Numbered from the stretch's first letter, positions 1 through 5,444 are shown. The stretch: DNA of 8,535 nucleotides from Thermoplasmatota archaeon (GCA_022848825.1 JAJISH010000144.1:1-8535); one strand, 5' to 3'. A program made the numbers and translations. Notes: generated by a model not told the origin, from the letters alone.

Positions 1-246
1 ATACAGATTCTCCCCGCCCTGGTGGGTGATGTTTATTATCGCCCCGTCCCACACACCAGTATCATAAATCGGGTCCAGTGCTCCTTCCATCTGGAGCTTC
101 GTTGAAGCCTCTGGCGTTGGGATCGAGTACACCCATATGAATATGGTCGAGAAGATGACCACCGTGATGAGCAATATCAATATCGTTCCGATGACCTCGG
201 CCACGCCACTATTGTTTCTTGAAAAACGCTTCCTGTAGAGTGACAT
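1..246 (-). CDS. Archaeal type IV pilin-like surface protein, N-terminal part (runs off the left edge)
   Basis: The reading frame starts at ATG 246-244 and stays open to base 1, giving the first 82 residues; the C-terminus is outside the window. A short basic segment (residues 1-12, R5 K6 R7 R10) is followed by SGVAEVIG and then one long hydrophobic helix (about residues 18-41, ending FIWVY). This is the layout of archaeal class III (type IV pilin/archaellin-like) signal peptides, which a prepilin peptidase cuts just before the hydrophobic segment so that the helix packs in the filament core. The later part has INITHQGGENL (residues 71-81), resembling the beta-rich ectodomain often seen after archaeal pilin N-terminal domains. 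The start is supported by AGGAGG seven bases upstream and a TATA box further up. The protein probably sits in the membrane or a surface filament. Whether it is a pilus subunit or a membrane-anchored surface protein cannot be decided from 82 residues. Confidence 0.85.
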   Translation of the reverse strand, partial: MSLYRKRFSRNNSGVAEVIGTILILLITVVIFSTIFIWVYSIPTPEASTKLQMEGALDPIYDTGVWDGAIINITHQGGENLY

Positions 247-253
247 CCTTCGT

Positions 254-259
254 CCTCCT
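254..259 (-). promoter_or_regulatory. Shine-Dalgarno site of the pilin-like gene
   Basis: On the minus strand the bases read AGGAGG, separated by seven bases from the ATG at 246. This is a full-strength archaeal ribosome binding site and fixes the start. It contrasts with the neighbouring gene at 375, which has no such site and appears leaderless. Confidence 0.75.
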
Positions 260-283
260 GTGGTTCTGAAAGAAGAGCCTGAG

Positions 284-292
284 TTTATATAA
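284..292 (-). promoter_or_regulatory. TATA box of the pilin-like gene
   Basis: The minus strand reads TTATATAAA, centred near 288. A start about 25 bases downstream would give a leader of roughly 16 bases that contains the AGGAGG site. This box differs from the TTAAATA form used by most other genes in the window. Confidence 0.65.
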
Positions 293-300
293 GCCTTGTG

Positions 301-312
301 TGGTAGTTACCA
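301..312. promoter_or_regulatory. Operator-like dyad 1 (TGGTA-GT-TACCA)
   Basis: A perfect 12-bp inverted repeat with 5-bp arms lies in the divergent spacer between the pilin-like gene and the winged-helix ATPase gene. It shares the TGGT...ACCA ends with the dyad at 344-357, and the two centres are 44 bp apart, about four helical turns. It lies upstream of both transcription units. The proposed binder is the winged-helix domain encoded at 375; that is an inference. Confidence 0.45.
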
Positions 313-343
313 TGATTTGCACCACGCGAGTGCGCTACCGTCA

Positions 344-357
344 TGGTTAAATAACCA
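344..357. promoter_or_regulatory. Operator-like dyad 2 overlapping the TATA box (TGGTTA-AA-TAACCA)
   Basis: A perfect 14-bp inverted repeat with 6-bp arms completely covers the TATA box of the gene starting at 375. A protein bound here would block TBP, so simple autorepression by the winged-helix domain of the downstream product is a reasonable model. Part of the symmetry may simply come from the TTAAATA core, which is nearly symmetric itself; the flanking TGG/CCA arms are what exceed that. Confidence 0.5.
347..353 (+). promoter_or_regulatory. TATA box of the winged-helix ATPase gene
   Basis: TTAAATA is centred at 350, exactly 25 bases before the GTG at 375. That is the normal archaeal distance from TATA centre to transcription start, so the mRNA probably begins at or next to the start codon (leaderless). 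Confidence 0.7.
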
Positions 358-374
358 CCGCCTGATGATATCGC

Positions 375-1526
375 GTGGCGAGTCTAACTGTCAACGACAG
401 GATGCTGGTTCACCTTTTTGACTACAGGAATGTCCAGAACGACCTCCCGCCCGACATCACGCAGGCCGGGATCGCGACCTCCGTTGGCATCCGAAGGAGC
501 CACATCCCGCGATCCATGAAAACGCTCACCGAGGAGGGAGCGATCGAGGAGAGGAGGGAGCGGGTCCATGGGGCCGGAAGGCGTCTCAAGATGTACTTCC
601 TCACCGAGAAGGGGTACAGGCGGGCCGCCAATATCAGGAAGCAGATTGGAAGGAGAAAGATCACGGTCCGCTCCAGCTCGGGCGAGACCGAGCTCCCGGT
701 CTCGGAGGCGTCCGGGCTCTACGAGATGAGTTACACTGAGATCCTCAAGAACCTGGGTCCAGAGGATGTCCTTGACACTACCCAGATGCCGCCCAAGGCC
801 GCGACTGGGAAGAGGGAGCTCGTGAACAGACAGGCGGAGCTCCTTCACATGCGGGAGTGGTTGGCGGGCAAGGCGCCCGTTCTGGCCTTGTACGGACACG
901 TCGGTTATGGGAAGTCATCCCTCGTCAGGACCTTGCTGGATGGGGCCGAGGGCTGGCGAGTGTTCTGGAAGGACCTTTCCGAGGACGACGATGCCACGGA
1001 CGTGCTCAAGCCGCTCGTGCACTTCGCGACTGGGAAGCGTGGCAGCAGCGTGAGAAAGCTGCTCGAGGAGGGAAACTTCGATGGCACGATGACCGCGCTC
1101 GGAGAAGAACTCCGCGACTCCGGTTCCCTGCTCGTCTTTGACAACTACAGCATCGTGGGCGAGGATCTCGTGGATGCATTCAATGCCCTCGCGCATCTGC
1201 TATCCGGGATCGAGAAGGCGAAGATGATCGTGGTCGCGCAGGAGGCGACCCCCGCCTACTGCCGCTTCTACGACAGGAAGATGACCGAGGGCGGAGTAGT
1301 CGATGAGATGCATCTCAAGGGCCTCAGCCAGGAGGACTCCAAGCTCGTGTTGGGAAACCCGAGAATCGAGGACGAGGCGATGCGGCGGATATACCTCCTG
1401 ACAAAGGGAAATCCCCTTTTCCTGACCCTAATGCGGGAAGGGAATGCCGAGGAGCTCAAGAAGAGGTCTAGGTTCACCACGCCAGAGATCCAACTCTTAA
1501 TGTTCTCCAAGACGGTGGAAGGCTAG
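375..1526 (+). CDS. Winged-helix DNA-binding / STAND-type ATPase fusion protein
   Basis: The 383-residue product joins two parts. Residues 7-95 look like a MarR-like winged helix: a helix-turn-helix around ITQAGIATSVGIRRSHIPRSMKTL (28-51), followed by a basic wing (EERRERVHGAGRR, 58-70) ending in YFLTEKG (74-80). Residues 145-350 form a P-loop ATPase of the STAND/archaeal ATPase type: NRQAEL lead-in (151-156), Walker A GHVGYGKSS (174-182), Walker B LLVFDN (252-257), a sensor-like strand MIVVAQE (284-290), LKGLSQED (314-321) and the GNPLFL motif (345-350) typical of this class. The protein ends about 30 residues after GNPLFL, so the second winged helix and the repeat sensor domain of many STAND proteins are missing. 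A role as an ATP-dependent transcription regulator is inferred; a defence or signalling role cannot be excluded. The GTG start is supported by a TATA box 25 bases upstream. The TAG stop overlaps the stop of convergent cobO. Confidence 0.85.
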   Translation: MASLTVNDRMLVHLFDYRNVQNDLPPDITQAGIATSVGIRRSHIPRSMKTLTEEGAIEERRERVHGAGRRLKMYFLTEKGYRRAANIRKQIGRRKITVRSSSGETELPVSEASGLYEMSYTEILKNLGPEDVLDTTQMPPKAATGKRELVNRQAELLHMREWLAGKAPVLALYGHVGYGKSSLVRTLLDGAEGWRVFWKDLSEDDDATDVLKPLVHFATGKRGSSVRKLLEEGNFDGTMTALGEELRDSGSLLVFDNYSIVGEDLVDAFNALAHLLSGIEKAKMIVVAQEATPAYCRFYDRKMTEGGVVDEMHLKGLSQEDSKLVLGNPRIEDEAMRRIYLLTKGNPLFLTLMREGNAEELKKRSRFTTPEIQLLMFSKTVEG

Positions 1527-2053
1527 AAGTCCACTCCGACCCGCGAATGCATTCCCCGCCTGAATGGATGCTTGACCTCCTTCACCTCGCTGACCAGATC
1601 CGCTAGGTCGATTATTTCCTGCCTGGCGTATCTTCCCGTAAGAACGACCTCGACATCCTTCGGTTTCATCTTCAGGAGATCCACGACCTCGCCGACGTCG
1701 ATCAGGTTCCATTCTATGGCGACGTTTATCTCGTCGAGGATGACCAGATCGTATTCCCCGCTCAGGACGACCTCCTTTGATCTCGCGAGCGCCTCTCTTG
1801 CCAGCTCGATGTCCTCCTCGGCGGGATTGTCCTTGTCCACGAAATCCGGTCTCCCGAACTGCTCAATCGTGAGACCATCAATCTTCTCGGCGACCTTCAG
1901 CTCCCCGTAATCTATCCTTCCCTTCATGAACTGGACCATATAGGCTCTCAGACCGTGGCCGCATGCCCTCATCGCCAGACCGAGGGCCGCAGTTGTCTTG
2001 CCCTTCCCCGTCCCAGTGTAGACCTGTATCAACCCGAGGTCACTCACGTGCAT
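1523..2053 (-). CDS. cobO: Cob(I)alamin / cob(I)yrinic acid a,c-diamide adenosyltransferase (CobA/BtuR family)
   Basis: This enzyme transfers the 5'-deoxyadenosyl group of ATP to cobalt(I) of corrinoids, giving adenosylcobalamin or its precursor in the cytoplasm. The 176-residue length matches the CobA/CobO/BtuR family. Visible landmarks are the opening GLIQVYTGTGKGKTTAALGL (7-26) with its P-loop, VQFMKG (40-45), Walker B LVILDEIN (103-110), VVLTGRYA (136-143) and the C-terminal KHPFRRGMHSRVGVDF (161-176), all where the family has them. The only oddity is the start. The ATG at 2053 lies just 20 bases from the centre of the TATA box at 2070-2076, whereas the in-frame GTG at 2047 (third codon) lies 26 bases away, as in the leaderless genes at 375 and 5467. 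The real start may therefore be 2047. It faces the acetyltransferase gene upstream with 45 bases between, and its stop shares a CTAG with the convergent ATPase gene. Confidence 0.95.
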   Translation of the reverse strand: MHVSDLGLIQVYTGTGKGKTTAALGLAMRACGHGLRAYMVQFMKGRIDYGELKVAEKIDGLTIEQFGRPDFVDKDNPAEEDIELAREALARSKEVVLSGEYDLVILDEINVAIEWNLIDVGEVVDLLKMKPKDVEVVLTGRYARQEIIDLADLVSEVKEVKHPFRRGMHSRVGVDF

Positions 2054-2069
2054 CCAATCCCCGCGTCTC

Positions 2070-2076
2070 TATTTAA
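2070..2076 (-). promoter_or_regulatory. TATA box of cobO
   Basis: The minus strand reads TTAAATA in the 45-bp spacer between the GNAT gene and cobO. It gives cobO its own promoter even though the GNAT gene lies upstream on the same strand. Its position favours a leaderless start at GTG 2047 over ATG 2053. Confidence 0.6.
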
Positions 2077-2098
2077 CCTTCTTCGTTCGTCCCGGACA

Positions 2099-3109
2099 CT
2101 ATCTCGACGGGAATATGGGATCCAGCTCCTCCAGCTTACGATCAGGGCTCATCGCCAACACGTCGGAATATCCGGGAAAGCCCCTGGCCTTGGTCATGAA
2201 CTTCTCCTCTTCTCCCCCCCGCACGTATTGGATGAAGGCGATTTTGGACTCCTCCCTGAACCTCCTCCTCGCGAAGTTGATCAGATCGGTGGCGGCCATC
2301 TCTTCTCCTTGGGAAAAGGATATGGCACCGACGTCAATCATCTTGAGCAGGGAGCCTTCTTCTATTCCCAGTCGAAGGAGCGAGCTCAGAAATCTCATGC
2401 TCAAAGGGAGCTTCGTGATGACCATCTTGGTCGTTAGCCATTGCCTCACAGCCCTGACCGTTGCGACGACTCTCCCGTCCCTTTCCGCGACGTAAACCTC
2501 ACCGAGCCTCGTCCCCTGGACTCTGCAACGGCTCTTCAGCCACTTCCGTGTGTCCTTTGGCCTGAAGTTGTGACTCTTGTAGAACGACGAGAACAGAGTG
2601 GCCATATCGTCGAAATCCCCCTCGGTGGCCTCTCTCAGCGACGCATCAGAGAACCTCCTCCTCCCTTTCGAGATGATGACCCTGAATCCATGCCCGCCAA
2701 CTCTGTCGAAGCCGCATTCCTCGAACGTCCTGGAAGAGGCCACGTTCTTTCCCATGATGACCGCCCAGAATATGTCCGCCCTCTCTTCCCTGCCCTTCTC
2801 AACGGCTCGATCTATCAAGGCACGTCCAATCCCTCTTCTTCGGTACTCGGGGTGTACGCGCAGGCTGGAGATATAGTCGCAGGCCTTGGGCTCGCCATTC
2901 ACGTAGAGTTCGTCGATGGAACTGAAGACAACGCCTACGATCTTGCCGTTCACCTCCGCTATGTATGGAAAGAACCCTTTCGCATCTGGCTCGTGGATGT
3001 ACTTCGGCCTTCTGTCCACGTAGTACGAGATCAGACCCTCCTCAGGAGCCACCCTGTCGAGTTGGATGAGCTCGTCGTTGTCCTCTGGCTCGGGGGGCCT
3101 TATTATCAC
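2099..3109 (-). CDS. Two-domain GNAT-family N-acetyltransferase
   Basis: The 336-residue product begins with a complete GNAT domain (about residues 1-147): IIRPPEPEDNDEL at the start, PYIAEVNGKIVGVV (48-61) and the acetyl-CoA motif A SLRVHPEYRRRGIGRALID (82-100), where R90-x-x-G93-x-G95 binds the pyrophosphate. SRTFEECGF (126-134) is the usual motif B end. A second GNAT-like half follows: SLREATEGDFDDMATLF (157-173), VYVAERDGRVVATVRAVRQW (205-224), then an alpha/beta C-terminus without an R-x-x-G-x-G loop, so it probably does not bind acetyl-CoA. The acceptor substrate cannot be told from sequence; small molecules and protein N-termini are both possible. GTG at 3109 is 30 bases from the centre of the TTAAATA box it shares with the divergent radical SAM gene, so the mRNA is probably nearly leaderless. 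There is no clear ribosome binding site. Confidence 0.88.
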   Translation of the reverse strand: MIIRPPEPEDNDELIQLDRVAPEEGLISYYVDRRPKYIHEPDAKGFFPYIAEVNGKIVGVVFSSIDELYVNGEPKACDYISSLRVHPEYRRRGIGRALIDRAVEKGREERADIFWAVIMGKNVASSRTFEECGFDRVGGHGFRVIISKGRRRFSDASLREATEGDFDDMATLFSSFYKSHNFRPKDTRKWLKSRCRVQGTRLGEVYVAERDGRVVATVRAVRQWLTTKMVITKLPLSMRFLSSLLRLGIEEGSLLKMIDVGAISFSQGEEMAATDLINFARRRFREESKIAFIQYVRGGEEEKFMTKARGFPGYSDVLAMSPDRKLEELDPIFPSR

Positions 3110-3134
3110 TTGCCTCGAAGCGAAAATGTTATGG

Positions 3135-3143
3135 CTATTTAAG
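3135..3143. promoter_or_regulatory. Shared bidirectional TATA box between the GNAT and radical SAM genes
   Basis: CTATTTAAG is the only strong AT element in the 58-bp spacer. Read on the minus strand it is TTAAATA (3142-3136), the standard box of this window. On the plus strand it is TATTTAA. Its centre (3139) lies 30 bases from the GTG at 3109 and 29 bases from the ATG at 3168, so it can serve both divergent genes with leaders of only a few bases. Confidence 0.55.
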
Positions 3144-3167
3144 AACTAATGCCCCTGAGATTAATAG

Positions 3168-4589
3168 ATGAATCGCAGACTACTGCTAGCCTATCCGCCG
3201 TACAAGCTGTACCAGACGGTCCCACCGCTCGGTTTGGGATATCTGGCGAGCTACGTCAGGGAGAATCAGGAAGACACCGATGCCAGGATAATCGACTACA
3301 ATGTCGAGGGATCGCTGTCGAGCTTCTACAGTCGTAATCTGAGCAAGGACCTTGAGCCGTTTGACATCATCGGCATCGGGTTCATGACACCGATGGAGAC
3401 TGAAGCGATCCATCTGGCGAGGGTGGCCAAGGGCATGGGGAAGTCCGTCCTCTTCGGCGGACCACACGCAAGCGCTCTGCCCGAGGAAATGCTGTCCACC
3501 AGACTAGTCGACGCGGTCGTGAGAGGGGAGGGGGAGCGGACGCTTGTGGAGCTGTGCAAGATATGGACAGAGGATGGATTCGGGGACCTGTCCGAGGTCG
3601 ATGGAGTATCCTACATCGATGACGGAAGCGTCAAGCACAATCCTGACAGGTCGTTCATCGAGGACCTGGACAGCATACCTTTTCCCGCCAGGGACCTCCT
3701 GAAGCTCGACGCCTACCTGGTGAAGTACCCCGGCCTGGTGTTCAGCGAACCCACAGTGAACATCATCGGAAGTCGTGGCTGTCCCAACCGATGCATATTC
3801 TGTGCCTCGTGCGTGATTTGGAGGCGGAAGACCCGGTTCATAAGCCCCGAGAACATCATAGAAGAGCTCGAGAGCGTCATCAACGATTTCTTGATCAAGC
3901 ATTTCAACTTCAACGATGACACCTTCACGCTGAGAACCGACAACGTCATTCGCATGTGTGAAATGATGATCGACAAGGGACTAGATGTGAAGTGGGCATG
4001 CAGCACGAGGGTGACATCTGCCGACAAGGAGATGTTCGAGATGATGAAGGAAAGCGGGTGCACGAGAATAGGTCTAGGCATAGAATCCGCGAATCCTCTT
4101 GTCCTCAGGAACATGAAGAAGGGAATCACCGTCGAGAAGGCGTCGCAAGCGGTTCGCCTGGCGAAGGAGGCGGGCCTCGAGGTCGTCAGCTATTTCCTGG
4201 TGGGCAACCCGGGGGAGAACAGGAAGTCGGTGAAGGATAATATCGACTTCATACTCAAGCACGAGCTGGACTCGTTCCCAGGGGTGGTCGAACCGCTTCC
4301 CGGAACCGAACTGTACGAGATCGCCAAGGAACGTGGATGGCTCCGAGACTTCGAGTGGAGTCAGCTCCTGAAAGCGGAGGACCGCACCGTCGTGAGGACG
4401 GAGGAACTATCTCACAAGGATGTCGAGACGCTCACGATAGTGTCGAAGATTGTCCTCAACCGCGCCAGGCGGGGGCTGACGGTGGGAGTGGGATCGCTCC
4501 TCCATCACTTGTCTCACAGGCCAGAGTTGGCGGGCCGCATTCTGTTCGAGACGTTCAACTACTACGCGAATCCAGACAAGTGGACCTGA
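3168..4589 (+). CDS. B12-binding-domain radical SAM protein (class B methyltransferase / BchE-like)
   Basis: The 473-residue product has the standard order of cobalamin-dependent radical SAM enzymes. The N-terminal Rossmann-like B12-binding domain (about 1-150) shows LLLAYPPY (5-12), PPLGLGYLASYV (19-30), IIGIGFMTPM (67-76), VLFGGPHASALPEE (94-107) and VVRGEGE (117-123). The radical SAM barrel begins at NIIGSRGCPNRCIFCAS (198-214), where C205-x3-C209-x2-C212 ligates the 4Fe-4S cluster that cleaves S-adenosylmethionine. Later landmarks are FNFNDDTF (246-253), IGLGIESANP (301-310), KGIT (318-321) and SYFLVGNPGE (341-350). The last 100 residues are less conserved and probably form the substrate domain. 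Relatives methylate unreactive carbons or phosphorus, or rearrange rings; the substrate here is unknown. The ATG at 3168 has no ribosome binding site and lies 29 bases from the shared TATA box. No partner genes of a known pathway are adjacent, although cobO lies two genes away. Confidence 0.92.
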   Translation: MNRRLLLAYPPYKLYQTVPPLGLGYLASYVRENQEDTDARIIDYNVEGSLSSFYSRNLSKDLEPFDIIGIGFMTPMETEAIHLARVAKGMGKSVLFGGPHASALPEEMLSTRLVDAVVRGEGERTLVELCKIWTEDGFGDLSEVDGVSYIDDGSVKHNPDRSFIEDLDSIPFPARDLLKLDAYLVKYPGLVFSEPTVNIIGSRGCPNRCIFCASCVIWRRKTRFISPENIIEELESVINDFLIKHFNFNDDTFTLRTDNVIRMCEMMIDKGLDVKWACSTRVTSADKEMFEMMKESGCTRIGLGIESANPLVLRNMKKGITVEKASQAVRLAKEAGLEVVSYFLVGNPGENRKSVKDNIDFILKHELDSFPGVVEPLPGTELYEIAKERGWLRDFEWSQLLKAEDRTVVRTEELSHKDVETLTIVSKIVLNRARRGLTVGVGSLLHHLSHRPELAGRILFETFNYYANPDKWT

Positions 4590-4604
4590 CGGAAACTGCG
4601 AGTC

Positions 4605-4613
4605 TTTTTATAT
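4605..4613 (+). promoter_or_regulatory. TATA box of the 97-residue protein gene, possibly also the terminator of the radical SAM gene
   Basis: CTTTTTATAT begins only 15 bases after the radical SAM stop codon. The TTTATAT core (centre 4610) predicts a start near 4635, ten or so bases before ATG 4645. The run of five Ts on the coding strand is also what archaeal RNA polymerase uses for intrinsic termination, so the element may have both jobs. The bases just before the ATG read GTGAT, complementary to the archaeal 16S 3' end (AUCAC), at a spacing of five bases. Confidence 0.5.
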
Positions 4614-4644
4614 CCCGAGCCTAATCATGACCCAGTGATTCATC

Positions 4645-4938
4645 ATGTATGTCATCTTCAGCATCGACAAGGAAAAAACGGGAAAGATGAACGAGGCTCT
4701 GAAGGACGATCTAGTAAGCAGGCAGAGCATTGTGATTAGGGAAGCGAAGGTGCTCGGGGAGGACATGGAGGGAACGCTCCTGCTTGTCGAGGGCACCGAA
4801 GAAGCTATAGGGAGGGCCAAGGAGATTTTCGAGGAACTCGGGAAGGCACTGCGGGACGACGAGGCGAAATCGGCCTACGACAAGTTCAAGGCGGAAGAGG
4901 ACACAGTCGCCAACGGGGTCGGCTTCCTTTTCGGATAA
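4645..4938 (+). CDS. Small acidic protein of unknown function (97 residues)
   Basis: I do not recognise a named family. The product has a regular pattern: strand MYVIFSI (1-7), helix EKTGKMNEALKDDL (10-23), strand SIVIREAKVLG (28-38), strand GTLLLVEG (43-50), helix EEAIGRAKEIFEELG (52-66), then a charged helical stretch and a conserved-looking glycine-rich end GVGFLFG (91-97). The order beta-alpha-beta-beta-alpha suggests a ferredoxin-like or ACT-like small fold; this is inferred from the pattern, not from homology. No signal peptide or membrane segment is visible, so it is probably cytosolic. ATG 4645 is the first start in frame after a TGA at 4636. The gene has its own promoter and is convergent with the small gene ending at 5046. 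Codon use looks like the neighbours. Confidence 0.8.
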   Translation: MYVIFSIDKEKTGKMNEALKDDLVSRQSIVIREAKVLGEDMEGTLLLVEGTEEAIGRAKEIFEELGKALRDDEAKSAYDKFKAEEDTVANGVGFLFG

Positions 4939-5045
4939 CTGGTGATCTGGATTTCTTCAGCACACGAGCCGATCTTCATTCTACGGACTCGTTATCAAGA
5001 ATGATAGCAGGTTCTCGGGCGGCGTCTCGCCTCCCGAAAAGGCCA
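4939..5045. other. Convergent intergenic spacer
   Basis: These 107 bases separate the ends of the two small genes. They hold an inverted repeat TCATTCT (4976-4982) / AGAATGA (4998-5004) with a 15-base loop, and the stronger GC-rich hairpin annotated at 5015-5037. I see no further open frame of note here. Confidence 0.6.
5015..5037. terminator. GC-rich hairpin between convergent genes, likely 3'-end structure
   Basis: TCGGG-C-GGCG-TCT-CGCC-T-CCCGA forms a 9-bp stem with one C/T mismatch and a three-base loop. It lies 8 bases beyond the stop of the minus-strand gene at 5046 and 76 bases beyond the stop of the plus-strand gene. On the minus strand it is directly preceded by TTTT (5040-5037 region), but neither strand has a long T-run after the stem, so it is not a textbook intrinsic terminator. 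It may instead protect or separate the two 3' ends. Confidence 0.4.
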
Positions 5046-5297
5046 CTACAGCGTCCTTATCTTCTCAGCCACGAACTCCCTTATCTCGGGATCGTCCGGA
5101 ATGGTGAGGGATTTCTTGAATCTCGCCGTTCCGTCGTCAAGGTAGTACCCTCTCGAAAGGGAGATGAACTCGTTCTCCTCTCCCTCCTCTGTCGTCGCCT
5201 TCTTTCGGGCGACCTCGAGAAAATTGCTTTTTCCAAAACCGATTTTCTCAGAGTCTAGCGTCTCGAAATGCACCTTCGATCTCCTTTGGTTCTCCAT
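5046..5297 (-). CDS. Small protein of unknown function (83 residues)
   Basis: I do not recognise a family. The product starts MENQRRSKVHFETLDSEK and continues through FLEVARKKA (26-34), an acidic turn TTEEGEENE (35-43), FISLSRGYYLDDGTARFKKS (44-63), and a C-terminal helix PEIREFVAEKIRTL (70-83). This suggests a small mixed alpha/beta protein with an exposed basic face; there is no membrane segment and no cysteine. The frame is open much further upstream, but ATG 5297 is chosen because GGAGG stands seven bases before it, the same spacing as in the pilin-like gene. Codons upstream of it encode low-complexity sequence antisense to the CPBP gene. A TTAAATA box lies about 105 bases upstream, so the leader would be some 80 bases long, unusual here where most transcripts seem leaderless. 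Confidence 0.75.
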   Translation of the reverse strand: MENQRRSKVHFETLDSEKIGFGKSNFLEVARKKATTEEGEENEFISLSRGYYLDDGTARFKKSLTIPDDPEIREFVAEKIRTL

Positions 5298-5304
5298 CGT
5301 TTTT

Positions 5305-5309
5305 CCTCC
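5305..5309 (-). promoter_or_regulatory. Shine-Dalgarno site that sets the start of the 83-residue protein
   Basis: The minus strand reads GGAGG followed by seven bases and ATG at 5297. It argues against the longer reading that would begin near 5561, inside the divergent CPBP gene. Confidence 0.7.
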
Positions 5310-5401
5310 GGTGTTCGTGCGATGGCTGTGACCTCCGCACAACTGTTCCCTTGGCCTTCTGGCTTGGAGGTTCAGGGCGAAACACACGAAAGCATTGGGG
5401 G

Positions 5402-5408
5402 TATTTAA
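5402..5408 (-). promoter_or_regulatory. TATA box upstream of the 83-residue protein gene
   Basis: The minus strand reads TTAAATA, centred at 5405, predicting a transcription start near 5380 and a leader of about 80 bases. That leader contains GTGCG (5317-5321) paired with CGCAC (5336-5340) as a small possible hairpin just upstream of the ribosome binding site. The hairpin is weak and its function is unproven. Confidence 0.5.
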
Positions 5409-5437
5409 GTTGATGTGCCAAACCCTCACCGTATCCC

Positions 5438-5444
5438 TTAAATA
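5438..5444 (+). promoter_or_regulatory. TATA box of the zinc-ribbon/CPBP gene
   Basis: TTAAATA is centred at 5441, 26 bases before the GTG at 5467. The transcript should therefore begin at the start codon itself. This box and the minus-strand box at 5402-5408 stand back to back in the 169-bp divergent spacer. Confidence 0.7.

Noticed and set aside
384..899. Long minus-strand open frame opposite the winged-helix ATPase gene
   Set aside because: It lies wholly antisense to a gene with clear Walker motifs; its product is rich in R, G, P and L with no domain pattern, as expected for a shadow frame in GC-rich DNA.
2053..2099. GNAT gene and cobO as one operon
   Set aside because: They are on one strand and only 45 bp apart, but cobO has its own TTAAATA box in the gap, so separate transcription is more likely; read-through remains possible.
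2441..3142. 233-codon plus-strand open frame opposite the GNAT gene
   Set aside because: It is antisense to a protein with a clear acetyl-CoA motif, has no recognisable domain, and no promoter or ribosome binding site was noted upstream.
4939..5045. Spacer as a possible small RNA gene or short CRISPR-like array
   Set aside because: The two inverted repeats are unrelated to each other and there is no repeated unit or recognisable promoter; a 3'-end structure explains it more simply.
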